The notes beneath the pieces are model-generated. The model worked only from the letters and a program-made list of their open reading frames with translations, did not search any database and was not told where the DNA came from. A DNA stretch of 8,310 nucleotides from CAZVTU01 sp964630295 (GTDB lineage Bacteria; Patescibacteriota; Minisyncoccia; Minisyncoccales; RBG-13-42-11): NCBI GenBank assembly GCA_964630295.1, contig CAZVTU010000026.1, positions 1 through 8,310 of the forward strand, in the 5' to 3' direction. The position numbers were made by a program, and so were the translations under genes. This document shows positions 1 through 6,830 of the stretch, in pieces. Positions within the stretch are counted from its first letter, which is position 1; each line of letters begins with the position of its first letter.

Positions 1-126
1 TCTACCATCAGTCGTTCCCTCAAAATATTTAAATCCTATTTTTCCTAGATTAAAAAGAGTCTCTTCTAAGCTTAAATTGCGAAATCCTCCAGTACAAGAA
101 GCTATTTTAATTTTCTTTTTTGACAT
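1..126 (-). CDS. Partial sugar phosphate isomerase/epimerase-like TIM-barrel protein (N-terminus only)
   Basis: The reading frame starts at the ATG at 124-126 and stays open to the window edge, giving 42 residues. After a lysine-rich start comes a beta strand (KIKIASCTGGF), then a helix with LSLEETLFNLGKIGFKYFEG. This 'leu-ser-leu-glu-glu ... gly-phe-lys-tyr-phe-glu' pattern resembles the first beta-alpha unit of xylose-isomerase-like / AP endonuclease family 2 TIM barrels, where the glutamate ends strand 2. Only one nucleotide separates it from the stop of the upstream flavoprotein gene, so it should be the next gene of the same operon. No Shine-Dalgarno sequence precedes it (upstream bases are AT-rich, ending TAATATG). 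With only the N-terminus visible, the substrate cannot be inferred, and the family call rests on pattern similarity alone. Confidence 0.55.
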   Translation of the reverse strand, partial: MSKKKIKIASCTGGFRNLSLEETLFNLGKIGFKYFEGTTDGR

Positions 127-127
127 A

Positions 128-1369
128 TTAGAAATTATTTTTGATTAATTGGTAAGCAGAATTTACTGTTTCAGGCATCCCCCAATATTTGAACTCTGAA
201 AGCCTTCCAAGTAAAAAGAGGTTTTTAATTTTTTTTGATTTGTTTAGATAATAATTATATTTTTTGATGGCTTCCTTACTCTGTTGGGGATAAGCCTGAC
301 GGCGGTAATGTTTGTCGATCATTACATTTTCAGGAAAAGTATTTTTAATACAGCCGTCAATTGGCACTTCAACAATAATTAGAGTATCTTTGCTCTTATG
401 CCTGGTAATTCTTTTCATTTCAGTAACCCTAGTTTGAAATTCAATTCCGGGATAGTAAACAGATTCTATCTTTCCTCTAAAAGCCCAAGCCAAATCTTTA
501 AATATGATGGGGAGAATAATTCTGCCGGTATAAGGAAGAGAATCTTCACCCCAGAGATTATCGATAGAGAGAGTGGAAATTACCGCACAATAATCTTTAA
601 AATAATATTTTGCCCGGTTGGTTCTGATAAAATAATCTCCTTTAGATTTTTCAATTTTAATGACCGCTTCTTTTAGTCTTAACTTCGCTCCCTTAGCCAT
701 TCTTTCCCAAACCACATTCCAACCTTTCTTTGGATAAATCTGGAACTTAATACCTTTCCCTAAAGGATGTTCTTCAAATTTTATGGGGTCGTACCCATTG
801 AGTCCTTCGTAATTATGTTTTATCCTATCTGCCCACACTATAGAAGTTTTAAGTTTATCGCCGGGAATATTCCACATTTTCCAAGTATAATTTTTCATAA
901 ATTTGTCATATAGATTCTTTCCTATAGCTGACATAAAATATTCTTCGAAAGAACATTTACCTAATTTAGGTAATTTTCTTTCTATTAATTTATAGTTTTT
1001 ATCTCTGCTCTTTCTTAATTGTTTTAATATTGTTGAACGGTCAGGCATTTTTTTGATATCAGCAAAATGAATAGGATATCTGTAAAAAGCTCTATCTTTT
1101 TCAATAAAAGAAAGAAGGGGACGCTCAATGTAATAAAGCTGGTCATTTGTTAATTCCCGAATCACATTATTAATATCCTCATGGGGCCAAAACCAAATAT
1201 GGGGTCCAAATTCATAAGGATGTCCAGCATAATAGTGGGTCCTCGACATTCCTCCGACATAATCTGATTTCTCAATTATGGTAACCTTGTAACCCCTTTT
1301 CATTAAAAAGTAAGCTGCGCTGCAACCTGCCACACCTCCACCTAGAATTAAAACTTTTCTATTTTTCAT
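128..1369 (-). CDS. UDP-galactopyranose mutase-like FAD-dependent protein (Glf family, divergent)
   Basis: This 413-residue protein has the fold signatures of the UDP-galactopyranose mutase (UGM) family. They include an N-terminal dinucleotide-binding loop GGGVAG (10-15), an acidic residue ending strand 2 (IIEK, 31-34), YVGGMSRT (37-44), and FGPHIWF (54-60), equivalent to the GAHIFH region of Glf. Also present are the YT-K-W block (161-166) and a C-terminal GRLSEFKYWGM block (388-398) matching Glf GRLAEYKYYDM. By hand alignment to E. coli Glf, Tyr360 and Tyr395 occupy the Tyr311/Tyr346 positions, keeping the 35-residue spacing. Arg314 and Arg389 match the substrate-binding Arg278 and Arg340. 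However, the mobile-loop Arg170 of E. coli aligns with Ile168. The protein is somewhat longer than typical bacterial Glf (about 370-390 residues). Family members interconvert pyranose and furanose nucleotide sugars using reduced FAD. The missing arginine leaves open a different substrate or a related non-mutase activity. Its start overlaps the upstream glycosyltransferase stop as ATGA. Confidence 0.78.
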   Translation of the reverse strand: MKNRKVLILGGGVAGCSAAYFLMKRGYKVTIIEKSDYVGGMSRTHYYAGHPYEFGPHIWFWPHEDINNVIRELTNDQLYYIERPLLSFIEKDRAFYRYPIHFADIKKMPDRSTILKQLRKSRDKNYKLIERKLPKLGKCSFEEYFMSAIGKNLYDKFMKNYTWKMWNIPGDKLKTSIVWADRIKHNYEGLNGYDPIKFEEHPLGKGIKFQIYPKKGWNVVWERMAKGAKLRLKEAVIKIEKSKGDYFIRTNRAKYYFKDYCAVISTLSIDNLWGEDSLPYTGRIILPIIFKDLAWAFRGKIESVYYPGIEFQTRVTEMKRITRHKSKDTLIIVEVPIDGCIKNTFPENVMIDKHYRRQAYPQQSKEAIKKYNYYLNKSKKIKNLFLLGRLSEFKYWGMPETVNSAYQLIKNNF

Positions 1370-2610
1370 ATTTTATTGGTTATAACTTTCTGATAAAAAT
1401 CTGTTAATTTATTAATATTGTTATAGGCGTTTAAAGATTTTTCTCTGACTTTTTTTACGTTGTTTTTGAGATTTTGGTAATCCGCTTCTTTTATTTTCCG
1501 AGATAGTTCTGATAAGTTATTGAGATTTATTTTAAATCCCACCTCATAGTTCTCTACATACTCAGCATTTAATTTTAAATTCTCGTTAACAATTACTGGC
1601 AATCCGGCCTCCAAATAAGTTGAAAATTTATTTCCAAATGATGTTTCTTCAAATAATTTTGTATGTTTGGTTTTAGAAAAATCATTGAGGATGCAACCAA
1701 AATGATATCTTGATATTTCTTTCTGTAAATCCGGCTGATGTCTACTTTTATGAATCTGGAAATATTTATTACTCTTGCTTAACTGAAAATAGTCAGCATA
1801 ATCTTCTTTGTTCTCTCTATACCATGGTGGAATATAGAGATGGAAATAAATATTCTGAGCAATAATTCTTTTAATTGTTTCGATATGTTGATTATTGCCG
1901 TTATAAGCAGGGTTAGCCGATGTTGGTGAGATGACGCCGGTATAGACTAAGTGAATATCTTTATTTTTTAAATTTTTCTCTTGATAGTCGAAGAATTCTG
2001 GAAGGCAATAATCTATAAAAGTTAAAACTGGACAATTTATTTTATAACCAAGCTCACGATAATAGTTTAAAATCCATTCTGGGAATTTCATCGAAATGCC
2101 ATCTGCTTTTTCCAAACAGAATCTTTCTCTTTCTTTTTCATCTTTTTTAAGCTCTCCGACTCCGAAGCGAAGGCCGGTAAAGTCATAAACGTCGTAAACT
2201 ACCGGTTTTTTGGTATTTTTCATGACAAGTTCAGGTATTTCATTTGGTTCAGTAACTACATGAAATAAATAAGCTTCTTTTTCCATTTTTTTTACCAAAC
2301 TAGTAAATTCTTTTAATCTTAATCTACTGATTTCCTCTAAAATCTTACTTTGAGCTTTATTAACAGCTGGTATTTTCTTTCCTAATCTGACGGCTTTGGA
2401 AAAGAATCTGCCCAACTTGTTTCCTTTCTCCAAAGTTTTACTCAAAAAAGTATCAAGAGAATATATTTCGTCAAATACATCGCCAAACATCTCTTGATTC
2501 ACTCTTATTCCCAGTAATTTCGTTTTATATCCTCCGTGTTTTTTAAGAGCTTTGGCAAGTTTATATATTCTGAAGGTTGGGGTATGTCTGGCAAAAACAA
2601 TTGTTTTCAT
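1366..2610 (-). CDS. GT-B fold glycosyltransferase (GT4-like)
   Basis: This 414-residue protein looks like a divergent GT-B glycosyltransferase. The N-terminal half begins with a beta strand and an early arginine/threonine-rich turn (IVFARHTPTFRIYKLAKAL, 4-22). It continues through a Rossmann-like region (VVYDVYDFTG, 137-146) to an interdomain segment, KADGISMKFPEWI (168-180), typical of GT4 linkers. The C-terminal domain opens with LVYTGVISP (221-229). It contains the donor-binding block NKFSTYLEAGLPVIV (327-341) followed by AEYVENYEVGFKI (349-361), a familiar GT4 arrangement in which the glutamate of YLEAG contacts the nucleotide-sugar donor. No membrane segment is apparent, so it would work at the cytoplasmic membrane face, adding a sugar to a lipid-linked glycan. 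The start lies one nucleotide after the ATP-grasp stop (TAAGATG), and its stop overlaps the next start as ATGA. Donor and acceptor are unknown; a diaminouronic acid donor would fit the neighbourhood, but this is inference. Confidence 0.75.
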   Translation of the reverse strand: MKTIVFARHTPTFRIYKLAKALKKHGGYKTKLLGIRVNQEMFGDVFDEIYSLDTFLSKTLEKGNKLGRFFSKAVRLGKKIPAVNKAQSKILEEISRLRLKEFTSLVKKMEKEAYLFHVVTEPNEIPELVMKNTKKPVVYDVYDFTGLRFGVGELKKDEKERERFCLEKADGISMKFPEWILNYYRELGYKINCPVLTFIDYCLPEFFDYQEKNLKNKDIHLVYTGVISPTSANPAYNGNNQHIETIKRIIAQNIYFHLYIPPWYRENKEDYADYFQLSKSNKYFQIHKSRHQPDLQKEISRYHFGCILNDFSKTKHTKLFEETSFGNKFSTYLEAGLPVIVNENLKLNAEYVENYEVGFKINLNNLSELSRKIKEADYQNLKNNVKKVREKSLNAYNNINKLTDFYQKVITNKI

Positions 2611-2611
2611 C

Positions 2612-3655
2612 TTATTTAGTGTACTTAAAAATTTCTTCCCAATAACGAATCGTCTTGGTCCCCCATTTTACTTTGGGAATTTTAATTTTCTCACCCAGAG
2701 CCAATTTAACAGCTAAATAAACTAAATTGGCGCCGGCAAAAGTATTAATAACTATTGTACCTTGTATGCGAGGATTACATTCAATTAAAATGGGTATTCC
2801 TCTTTTATTATTTTTAAACTGAAAACCAATATTTCCGTTAAGGTTTAATTTTTCTACAATCTTTTTAGAATAATCAATTATTCTTTTATTTCTTTTCAAA
2901 GTACCTTCAAAACTAATGCCCATTTTAATGTAATCTCTGGACCGGGGAATTATGATTAAACTTTTACCGTCCTTAGCTAAAACATCTACACTAAATTCTT
3001 CACCTGGCAAATACTCCATCACTAAAAACTCAGGGAAGATTTTGGCTTTTTTTAAAATTGGAGAGACTTCTTCTAAAGTAGTTATTACCCCGGTTGGTTT
3101 TTGGTTTAAAAGCATATCTAAACGGTTTATTTTTGCGTTAAGTATTCTAAATCCTCGCTGGCCGTTAGACACCGGAGGTTTAAAACATACTATCTTTTTA
3201 GGATATCCTAATTTTAAAACTGCTTTCTTAAACTGGTTGAATGATTTAACTAAATAAAATTGGGGTAAAGGAACTATTCCTCTCATTGTCTTCATTAATA
3301 AATATTTATTGTTGGCAATTTTCAGACTTTCGGCTGGTGAAATTGAGATTTTTATTTCGTTTTTAATAAATAACTCTTTATTCTTAGCTAATGTAACCAA
3401 TTCAGCTGTATTAAGAGGTAAAATAACATCTGCTTTAAATTTTTTAGCTACCTTCAATAAAGAACCGATGTAATTTCTCTTGGTTGCTAAAGGAATAGTA
3501 GTAAACTCATCGGCCAAAACCGAACCTACAGCATCTTTTCTTACATCTACTCCTACAATTTTTATTTTTCTTTCTTTAATTTGGCGAAGGCTTTTTATTA
3601 CTCCCGGTGCACCCGGTGCGCCGGCTCCAGTAATTAAAACTGTAATAGTTTTCAT
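2612..3655 (-). CDS. ATP-grasp domain ligase-like protein (carbamoyl-phosphate-synthase-like)
   Basis: This 347-residue protein has a pre-ATP-grasp Rossmann domain with a striking glycine/proline loop, GAGAPGAPG (10-18), after strand one, then VGVDVR (34-39). The ATP-grasp domain follows, with the helix leading into the substrate/ATP lobe at NKYLLMKTM (116-124). The nucleotide-binding strand and glycine loop lie at CFKPPVSNGQRGF (157-169). The hinge region is LVMEYLPGEEFSVDVLA (211-227), and the metal-binding block LIECNPRIQGT (290-300) carries Glu292 and Asn294 as likely magnesium ligands. The family joins a carboxylate to an amine or similar nucleophile through an acyl-phosphate; it is related to carbamoyl phosphate synthase and to ligases of cell-surface and natural-product loci. 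Here the acceptor could be a sugar amine or a uronate carboxylate, but nothing in the sequence fixes this. No Shine-Dalgarno sequence is seen. The start ATG overlaps the end of the upstream deacetylase-like frame at an eight-A run. Confidence 0.8.
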   Translation of the reverse strand: MKTITVLITGAGAPGAPGVIKSLRQIKERKIKIVGVDVRKDAVGSVLADEFTTIPLATKRNYIGSLLKVAKKFKADVILPLNTAELVTLAKNKELFIKNEIKISISPAESLKIANNKYLLMKTMRGIVPLPQFYLVKSFNQFKKAVLKLGYPKKIVCFKPPVSNGQRGFRILNAKINRLDMLLNQKPTGVITTLEEVSPILKKAKIFPEFLVMEYLPGEEFSVDVLAKDGKSLIIIPRSRDYIKMGISFEGTLKRNKRIIDYSKKIVEKLNLNGNIGFQFKNNKRGIPILIECNPRIQGTIVINTFAGANLVYLAVKLALGEKIKIPKVKWGTKTIRYWEEIFKYTK

Positions 3656-4382
3656 TTTTTTTAAAATATTTTTGGTAAGCCTTAATCTCTTTTTTTAATT
3701 CTTTCTTTATTTGTTTTTCTTTTGTTTTTAATAATTTTTTACATAAATCTTTTAAATCTAAACTTTTTTGATTCCACCAAAAAGGATGAGTTAGAACTTG
3801 AATATTTTTTGCTTTAGTTTTTCTTATAAATTCTCGAATGCATCCGTTTTTTAATTGGTGATTGGAATCAGACACATATTCTCCTTTTTTAAAGAATTCC
3901 GAGGAATAAGTATTGATAAAATTATTCAATTTTAATTTATATATTCTTTTATGTCTGTCTGGTTGATGAAAAGATACTACTTTCTCAATAGAGAAAAATT
4001 TATTTAATAAATTATATTCTTCTTTTATGTTTTTAATTATTTTTGGGGCCGGAATAAAATTTATTCCCCCGTCATAATGAAGACCTATCTTATGTCCCAG
4101 ACTGATGATTTTTTTTATTATTTCTAAACTTCTTTCATTAAGGAGATTATAGAAAGGTGAGTGGATTCTAACGAAAAAAGTGGAAACCACACCCTGCTTC
4201 TTCTCTAATTTGGCTATTTCCAAGGCATTTTCTAAAGATACATCTATATCATGCCTCATATAAATTTTTTTATGGGAGAGGTTGGGTTTTTCTGTAAAAG
4301 AACTAAAAACAAAATTATTTTTCTTTACTTCCCTAATTATCTCTTTATAATGCCTTAAGGTAAAATCACACTTATTTTTCAT
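3576..4382 (-). CDS. Polysaccharide deacetylase-like protein (divergent CE4/NodB homology); 3' end uncertain
   Basis: The 268-residue frame shows elements of a divergent NodB/CE4 deacetylase. MRHDID (42-47) is the aspartate-containing motif 1, GHKIGLHYD (96-104) is motif 2, SFHQPD (137-142) is a mid-domain metal/substrate-site block, and LTHPFWW (197-203) ends with the late catalytic histidine (His199). Canonical motif 2 has a second histidine four residues after the first. Here His102 is followed by Gly at that place, with Asp104 nearby, so metal binding may differ. Family members remove N- or O-acetyl groups from sugars. A lysine-rich helix (about 211-242) precedes the end. The last 26 residues (243-268) are encoded wholly inside the next gene's Gly/Pro-rich start and look like an out-of-frame reading (WSRRTGCTGS). 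The true protein may therefore end near residue 243. The start overlaps the aminotransferase gene by 11 nt. No signal peptide is seen, suggesting action in the cytoplasm on a nucleotide sugar or lipid-linked intermediate. Confidence 0.72.
   Translation of the reverse strand: MKNKCDFTLRHYKEIIREVKKNNFVFSSFTEKPNLSHKKIYMRHDIDVSLENALEIAKLEKKQGVVSTFFVRIHSPFYNLLNERSLEIIKKIISLGHKIGLHYDGGINFIPAPKIIKNIKEEYNLLNKFFSIEKVVSFHQPDRHKRIYKLKLNNFINTYSSEFFKKGEYVSDSNHQLKNGCIREFIRKTKAKNIQVLTHPFWWNQKSLDLKDLCKKLLKTKEKQIKKELKKEIKAYQKYFKKNENYYSFNYWSRRTGCTGSNKKPSPN
3655..3662 (-). other. Eight-A homopolymer at the deacetylase/ATP-grasp junction (possible frameshift or slippage site)
   Basis: On the coding (minus) strand the junction reads TATTTT, then eight A's, then TGAAAAC. 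The last A is the first base of the ATP-grasp ATG. With eight A's the deacetylase frame reads on (Phe Lys Lys Asn Glu) for a further 26 codons inside the next gene, an 80-nt overlap unlike any other junction here. With nine A's it would stop at TGA, giving the ATGA overlap seen at two other junctions in this cluster. With seven A's it would continue in frame into the ATP-grasp protein (a 589-residue fusion). The run is therefore either a sequencing/assembly indel, a real mutation, or a site of polymerase slippage. Confidence 0.6.
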
Positions 4383-5478
4383 AAAAATCTTTTATTATCT
4401 TCACAATTTTCTTAACTTCACTTTTCTTTAACTCTGGGTAAATGGGTAAAGAAATGACTTCCTTGGAAACTTTTTCAGCTTCAGGGAAATTACCCTTCTT
4501 ATAACCCAGGTATTTAAAAGCAGGCTGCAAATGTAGAGGTAAAGGATAATAAATCATAGTCGGAATCCCTTTTTCTCTTAGATACTTTTGAAGTTTATCT
4601 CTAAATTTAGTTCTTATTGTATACTGATGAAAAATATGATTTCTATTCGGAGTAGCAACGGGAGTAATAACATCTCCTATTCCTTTAAGAAGTCTACTGT
4701 AATAAGAAGCAATTTCAGCTCTCTTTTTACTCCATCTTGGGAGGTATTTAAGTTTTACTCTCAAAATTGCCGCCTGAAGCGCATCTAATCTGGAATTTGT
4801 CCCAATGGTTAAGTTTAAATATTTTTCTTTGTGAGAAGAACCGTGATTTTTCAATAGCCTGATTTTATTTGCCAACTCCTCGTTATTGGTCACAACCATT
4901 CCCCCGTCTCCATAAGCTCCTAGGTTCTTTGAAGGAAAGAAACTAAAACAACCCAAATCCCCAATTGTTCCAGCTTTCCTGCCCTTGTATTCTGCTCCGA
5001 TTACCTGAGCTGCATCTTCAACAACATATAAATTATACTTACGGGCAATACTCATAATCTCATCTATGTCTGCCATTTGGCCGAAAAGATGAACTGGAAG
5101 AATCACTTTTGTTTTTTTGGTAATTGCTTTTTCAATTTTTATCGGGTCGATATTAAAAGTTTCAGAGTTAATATCAACAAAAACCGGCTTTGCCCCGCAA
5201 TTGGCAATTACCCCGGCCGTAGCAATAAATGTAAAAGGTGTAGTTATCACTTCATCTCCCGAACCCACGCCTATGGCCTTTAAAGATAAAAGGAGGGCAT
5301 CCGTTCCGGAATTTACTCCAACCGCGTACCTTGCCCCACAGAATTCTGCCACCTCCTTCTCAAACTCTTCCACCTCTTTTCCTCCGATGAAAACTGTGCT
5401 TTCTAAAACCTTTTTAACAGCTGTATCTATTTCTTCTTTTATTGATTTATATTGAGCACTTAAATCCAAAAATTTCAT
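4372..5478 (-). CDS. wbpE: DegT/DnrJ/EryC1/StrS-type PLP aminotransferase, WbpE/WlbC-like (UDP-3-keto-GlcNAcA 3-aminotransferase)
   Basis: This 368-residue protein has the full signature of the sugar aminotransferase family. It begins MKFLDLSAQYKSIKEEI and has an N-terminal substrate/PLP-phosphate segment, GVNSGTDAL (54-62). VEDAAQ (153-158) follows, with Asp155 to bind the PLP pyridine nitrogen and Gln158 below the ring. The internal-aldimine lysine is Lys184 in FFPSKNLGAYGDGG (180-193). The C-terminal half carries RLDALQAAILRVKLKYL (230-246) and a proline-rich YYPLPLHLQPAF block. Length matches the roughly 360-370 residues of WbpE/WlbC. From family knowledge it transfers the amino group of L-glutamate to C3 of UDP-3-keto-GlcNAcA, coupled to the preceding WbpB-type enzyme. 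The specific role is supported by the adjoining dehydrogenase, oxidoreductase and acetyltransferase; on sequence alone a related keto-sugar substrate cannot be excluded. Four nucleotides separate it from the acetyltransferase stop. There is no Shine-Dalgarno; the start context is AAAATATG. Confidence 0.9.
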   Translation of the reverse strand: MKFLDLSAQYKSIKEEIDTAVKKVLESTVFIGGKEVEEFEKEVAEFCGARYAVGVNSGTDALLLSLKAIGVGSGDEVITTPFTFIATAGVIANCGAKPVFVDINSETFNIDPIKIEKAITKKTKVILPVHLFGQMADIDEIMSIARKYNLYVVEDAAQVIGAEYKGRKAGTIGDLGCFSFFPSKNLGAYGDGGMVVTNNEELANKIRLLKNHGSSHKEKYLNLTIGTNSRLDALQAAILRVKLKYLPRWSKKRAEIASYYSRLLKGIGDVITPVATPNRNHIFHQYTIRTKFRDKLQKYLREKGIPTMIYYPLPLHLQPAFKYLGYKKGNFPEAEKVSKEVISLPIYPELKKSEVKKIVKIIKDFYEK

Positions 5479-5482
5479 ATTT

Positions 5483-6061
5483 TTATTTTATTTTGCTTAC
5501 TTTATTACCTGATTTCTTATATCTTTTCTTGCATATCTTACAAATCGCTTTTCCTCCTCGAAAATTAAGTTTATTTCCACACTCACACATCCAGCCAACT
5601 AGTCTTGCCGGTATCCCAACCACAATACCATAATCTGGGACATCATCAGTCACCACAGCTCCAGCCCCCACCATAGCCCATTTACCAATAGTATTGCCGC
5701 AGATAATGGTAGCATTAGCTCCAATAGAGGCTCCTTCTTTTACTAAAGTTGGCAGCCACTTTCCATATTTGGGAAATTTTTTTTTAGGGTATTTTGCCCG
5801 GGGATTAATATCGTTGGTAAAAACAGCTGAAGGACCGACAAAGACATAGTCCTCAAGAGTCACGTAATCCCAAACATCGGTATTTGATTCAATTTTTACA
5901 CCGTTTCCCAATTTAGCCTTTGAAGCAATAAAACAATTATGGCCGATGGTACAACTCTTACCAATTTCTGCCCCTTTTAAAACTTGGGAACTATCCCAGA
6001 TTCTCCCTCCTTTTATTGCTTTTGGACCTTTTTGAACTCTAATTGTTTTTGAAATTTTCAT
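5483..6061 (-). CDS. wbpD: WbpD/WlbB-like UDP-GlcNAc(3N)A 3-N-acetyltransferase (left-handed beta helix) with C-terminal zinc ribbon
   Basis: This 192-residue protein is built largely of hexapeptide repeats that form a left-handed beta helix (for example AEIGKSCTIGHNCFIAS, GVKIESN, GASIGANATIICGNTIGKWAMVGAGAVV). The loop FTNDINPRAKYP (81-92) is characteristic of WbpD/WlbB-type enzymes, with Asn83 at the conserved substrate-contacting asparagine. VVGIPARLVGW (147-157) closes the helix. The C-terminus has four cysteines in a CxC...CxxC pattern (159, 161, 174, 177), predicted to form a small zinc ribbon. This extension is also seen in other members of the family. The known reaction uses acetyl-CoA to acetylate the C3 amino group of UDP-GlcNAc(3NH2)A, the step after the aminotransferase. 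The start ATG lies inside the end of the oxidoreductase gene (23-nt overlap), giving likely translational coupling, and its AT-rich upstream has no Shine-Dalgarno. The family is clear; the precise acceptor sugar is inferred from neighbours. Confidence 0.88.
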   Translation of the reverse strand: MKISKTIRVQKGPKAIKGGRIWDSSQVLKGAEIGKSCTIGHNCFIASKAKLGNGVKIESNTDVWDYVTLEDYVFVGPSAVFTNDINPRAKYPKKKFPKYGKWLPTLVKEGASIGANATIICGNTIGKWAMVGAGAVVTDDVPDYGIVVGIPARLVGWMCECGNKLNFRGGKAICKICKKRYKKSGNKVSKIK

Positions 6062-6830
6062 ATATTTTTTTTATTAATTCGATTGATTTTAGTGCTTCTT
6101 CGGGCGTGATTCCTCTTCCTTCCAATAAATCTTTATAAACATATGAATGTAAATTTTCATTTGTTGAAGCAAAATCGTAATTTACGCCATTGACTTTAAA
6201 TAATCTGCGTTGGTCATCTTTCGGCGCTTCGGCGCTTATCTTCCAGTTGCATGAATAATTTTTGCCGGAAATCTCTCCCTCCCCTGTTTTATAAGTTAAT
6301 TTTTTTGTCAAAATTTCAGATGGTTCTCCGAACAAATAAAGCAAAAGGTCAAAATAATGAATCCCTAAATTAAAAATTATTCCGCCAGATTTGTCCTGTG
6401 TTCCCTTCCAGCTTTTCCAATAATCTTCGTCTCTGTGCACTGAAACATTTATTTCAATTTGATAAGTTTTGTCTACTTTTATCTCGTCTTTCAATTTCTT
6501 CGTAAAAGGATGATATCTCAATTGATAAACGGTAAAGATATTCGGATATCGGGCTAGAATTTTTACTTCCTCTGACTTTAAAGCCAAAGGTTTTTCGCAT
6601 AAAACCGTCTTTCCGTTTTCAGCTGAAAATTTTGCCATTTCAAAATGAAGATGGTTCGGCACCAGGATGACAATGCAGTCGGCTTCCGTTTTCTTCACCA
6701 TTTCTTTCCAGGCATCAGGGCCTTGGGATTCATCAACAGTATCCACGATTTCTCCACCTATTTTAGTAATAGCTTCGGCATGAAGATTGTATATGAAACC
6801 CCTACCGATAATGGCGAATTTCTTATTCAT
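6039..6830 (-). CDS. wbpB: Gfo/Idh/MocA-family oxidoreductase, WbpB/WlbA-like (UDP-GlcNAcA 3-dehydrogenase)
   Basis: The 263-residue protein starts with a Rossmann strand and glycine loop (FAIIGRGFIYNLH, 5-17). It carries VPNHLHFEMA (57-66), the family CEKP motif (78-81, catalytic Lys80), and FTVYQLRYHP (99-108). SWKGTQDKSGG (140-150) follows, then NLGIHYFDLLLYLFGE (154-169) with catalytic-site His158, and a C-terminal ENLHSYVYKDLLEG (225-238) with a PEEALKSIELIKKI helix. These match WlbA/WbpB block for block. WbpB-type enzymes oxidise C3 of UDP-GlcNAcA with bound NAD and regenerate NAD by reducing 2-oxoglutarate. The protein is shorter than typical WbpB/WlbA (about 315 residues). The deficit appears mostly in the segment between the Rossmann start and VPNHLH (about residues 31-55), not at either end, so this is a compact version rather than a broken gene. 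The start overlaps the dehydrogenase stop as ATGA. Substrate assignment is supported by the flanking wbpA-, wbpD- and wbpE-like genes. Confidence 0.88.
   Translation of the reverse strand: MNKKFAIIGRGFIYNLHAEAITKIGGEIVDTVDESQGPDAWKEMVKKTEADCIVILVPNHLHFEMAKFSAENGKTVLCEKPLALKSEEVKILARYPNIFTVYQLRYHPFTKKLKDEIKVDKTYQIEINVSVHRDEDYWKSWKGTQDKSGGIIFNLGIHYFDLLLYLFGEPSEILTKKLTYKTGEGEISGKNYSCNWKISAEAPKDDQRRLFKVNGVNYDFASTNENLHSYVYKDLLEGRGITPEEALKSIELIKKIYENFKNN

Noticed and set aside
398..676. Open plus-strand frame opposite the UGM-like gene
   Set aside because: It lies entirely antisense to a strongly supported gene and has no family motif and no start signal.
2952..3257. Open plus-strand frame opposite the ATP-grasp gene
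   Set aside because: It is antisense to conserved ATP-grasp blocks; the composition is that of a reverse-complement shadow.
3480..3698. Plus-strand frame with a hydrophobic C-terminal half spanning the deacetylase/ATP-grasp junction
   Set aside because: The hydrophobic stretch arises from reverse complement of lysine-rich and Gly/Pro-rich codons; no independent support.
5077..5455. Two overlapping plus-strand open frames opposite the aminotransferase N-terminal half
   Set aside because: Both are antisense to the PLP aminotransferase core and mutually overlapping; neither resembles a known protein.
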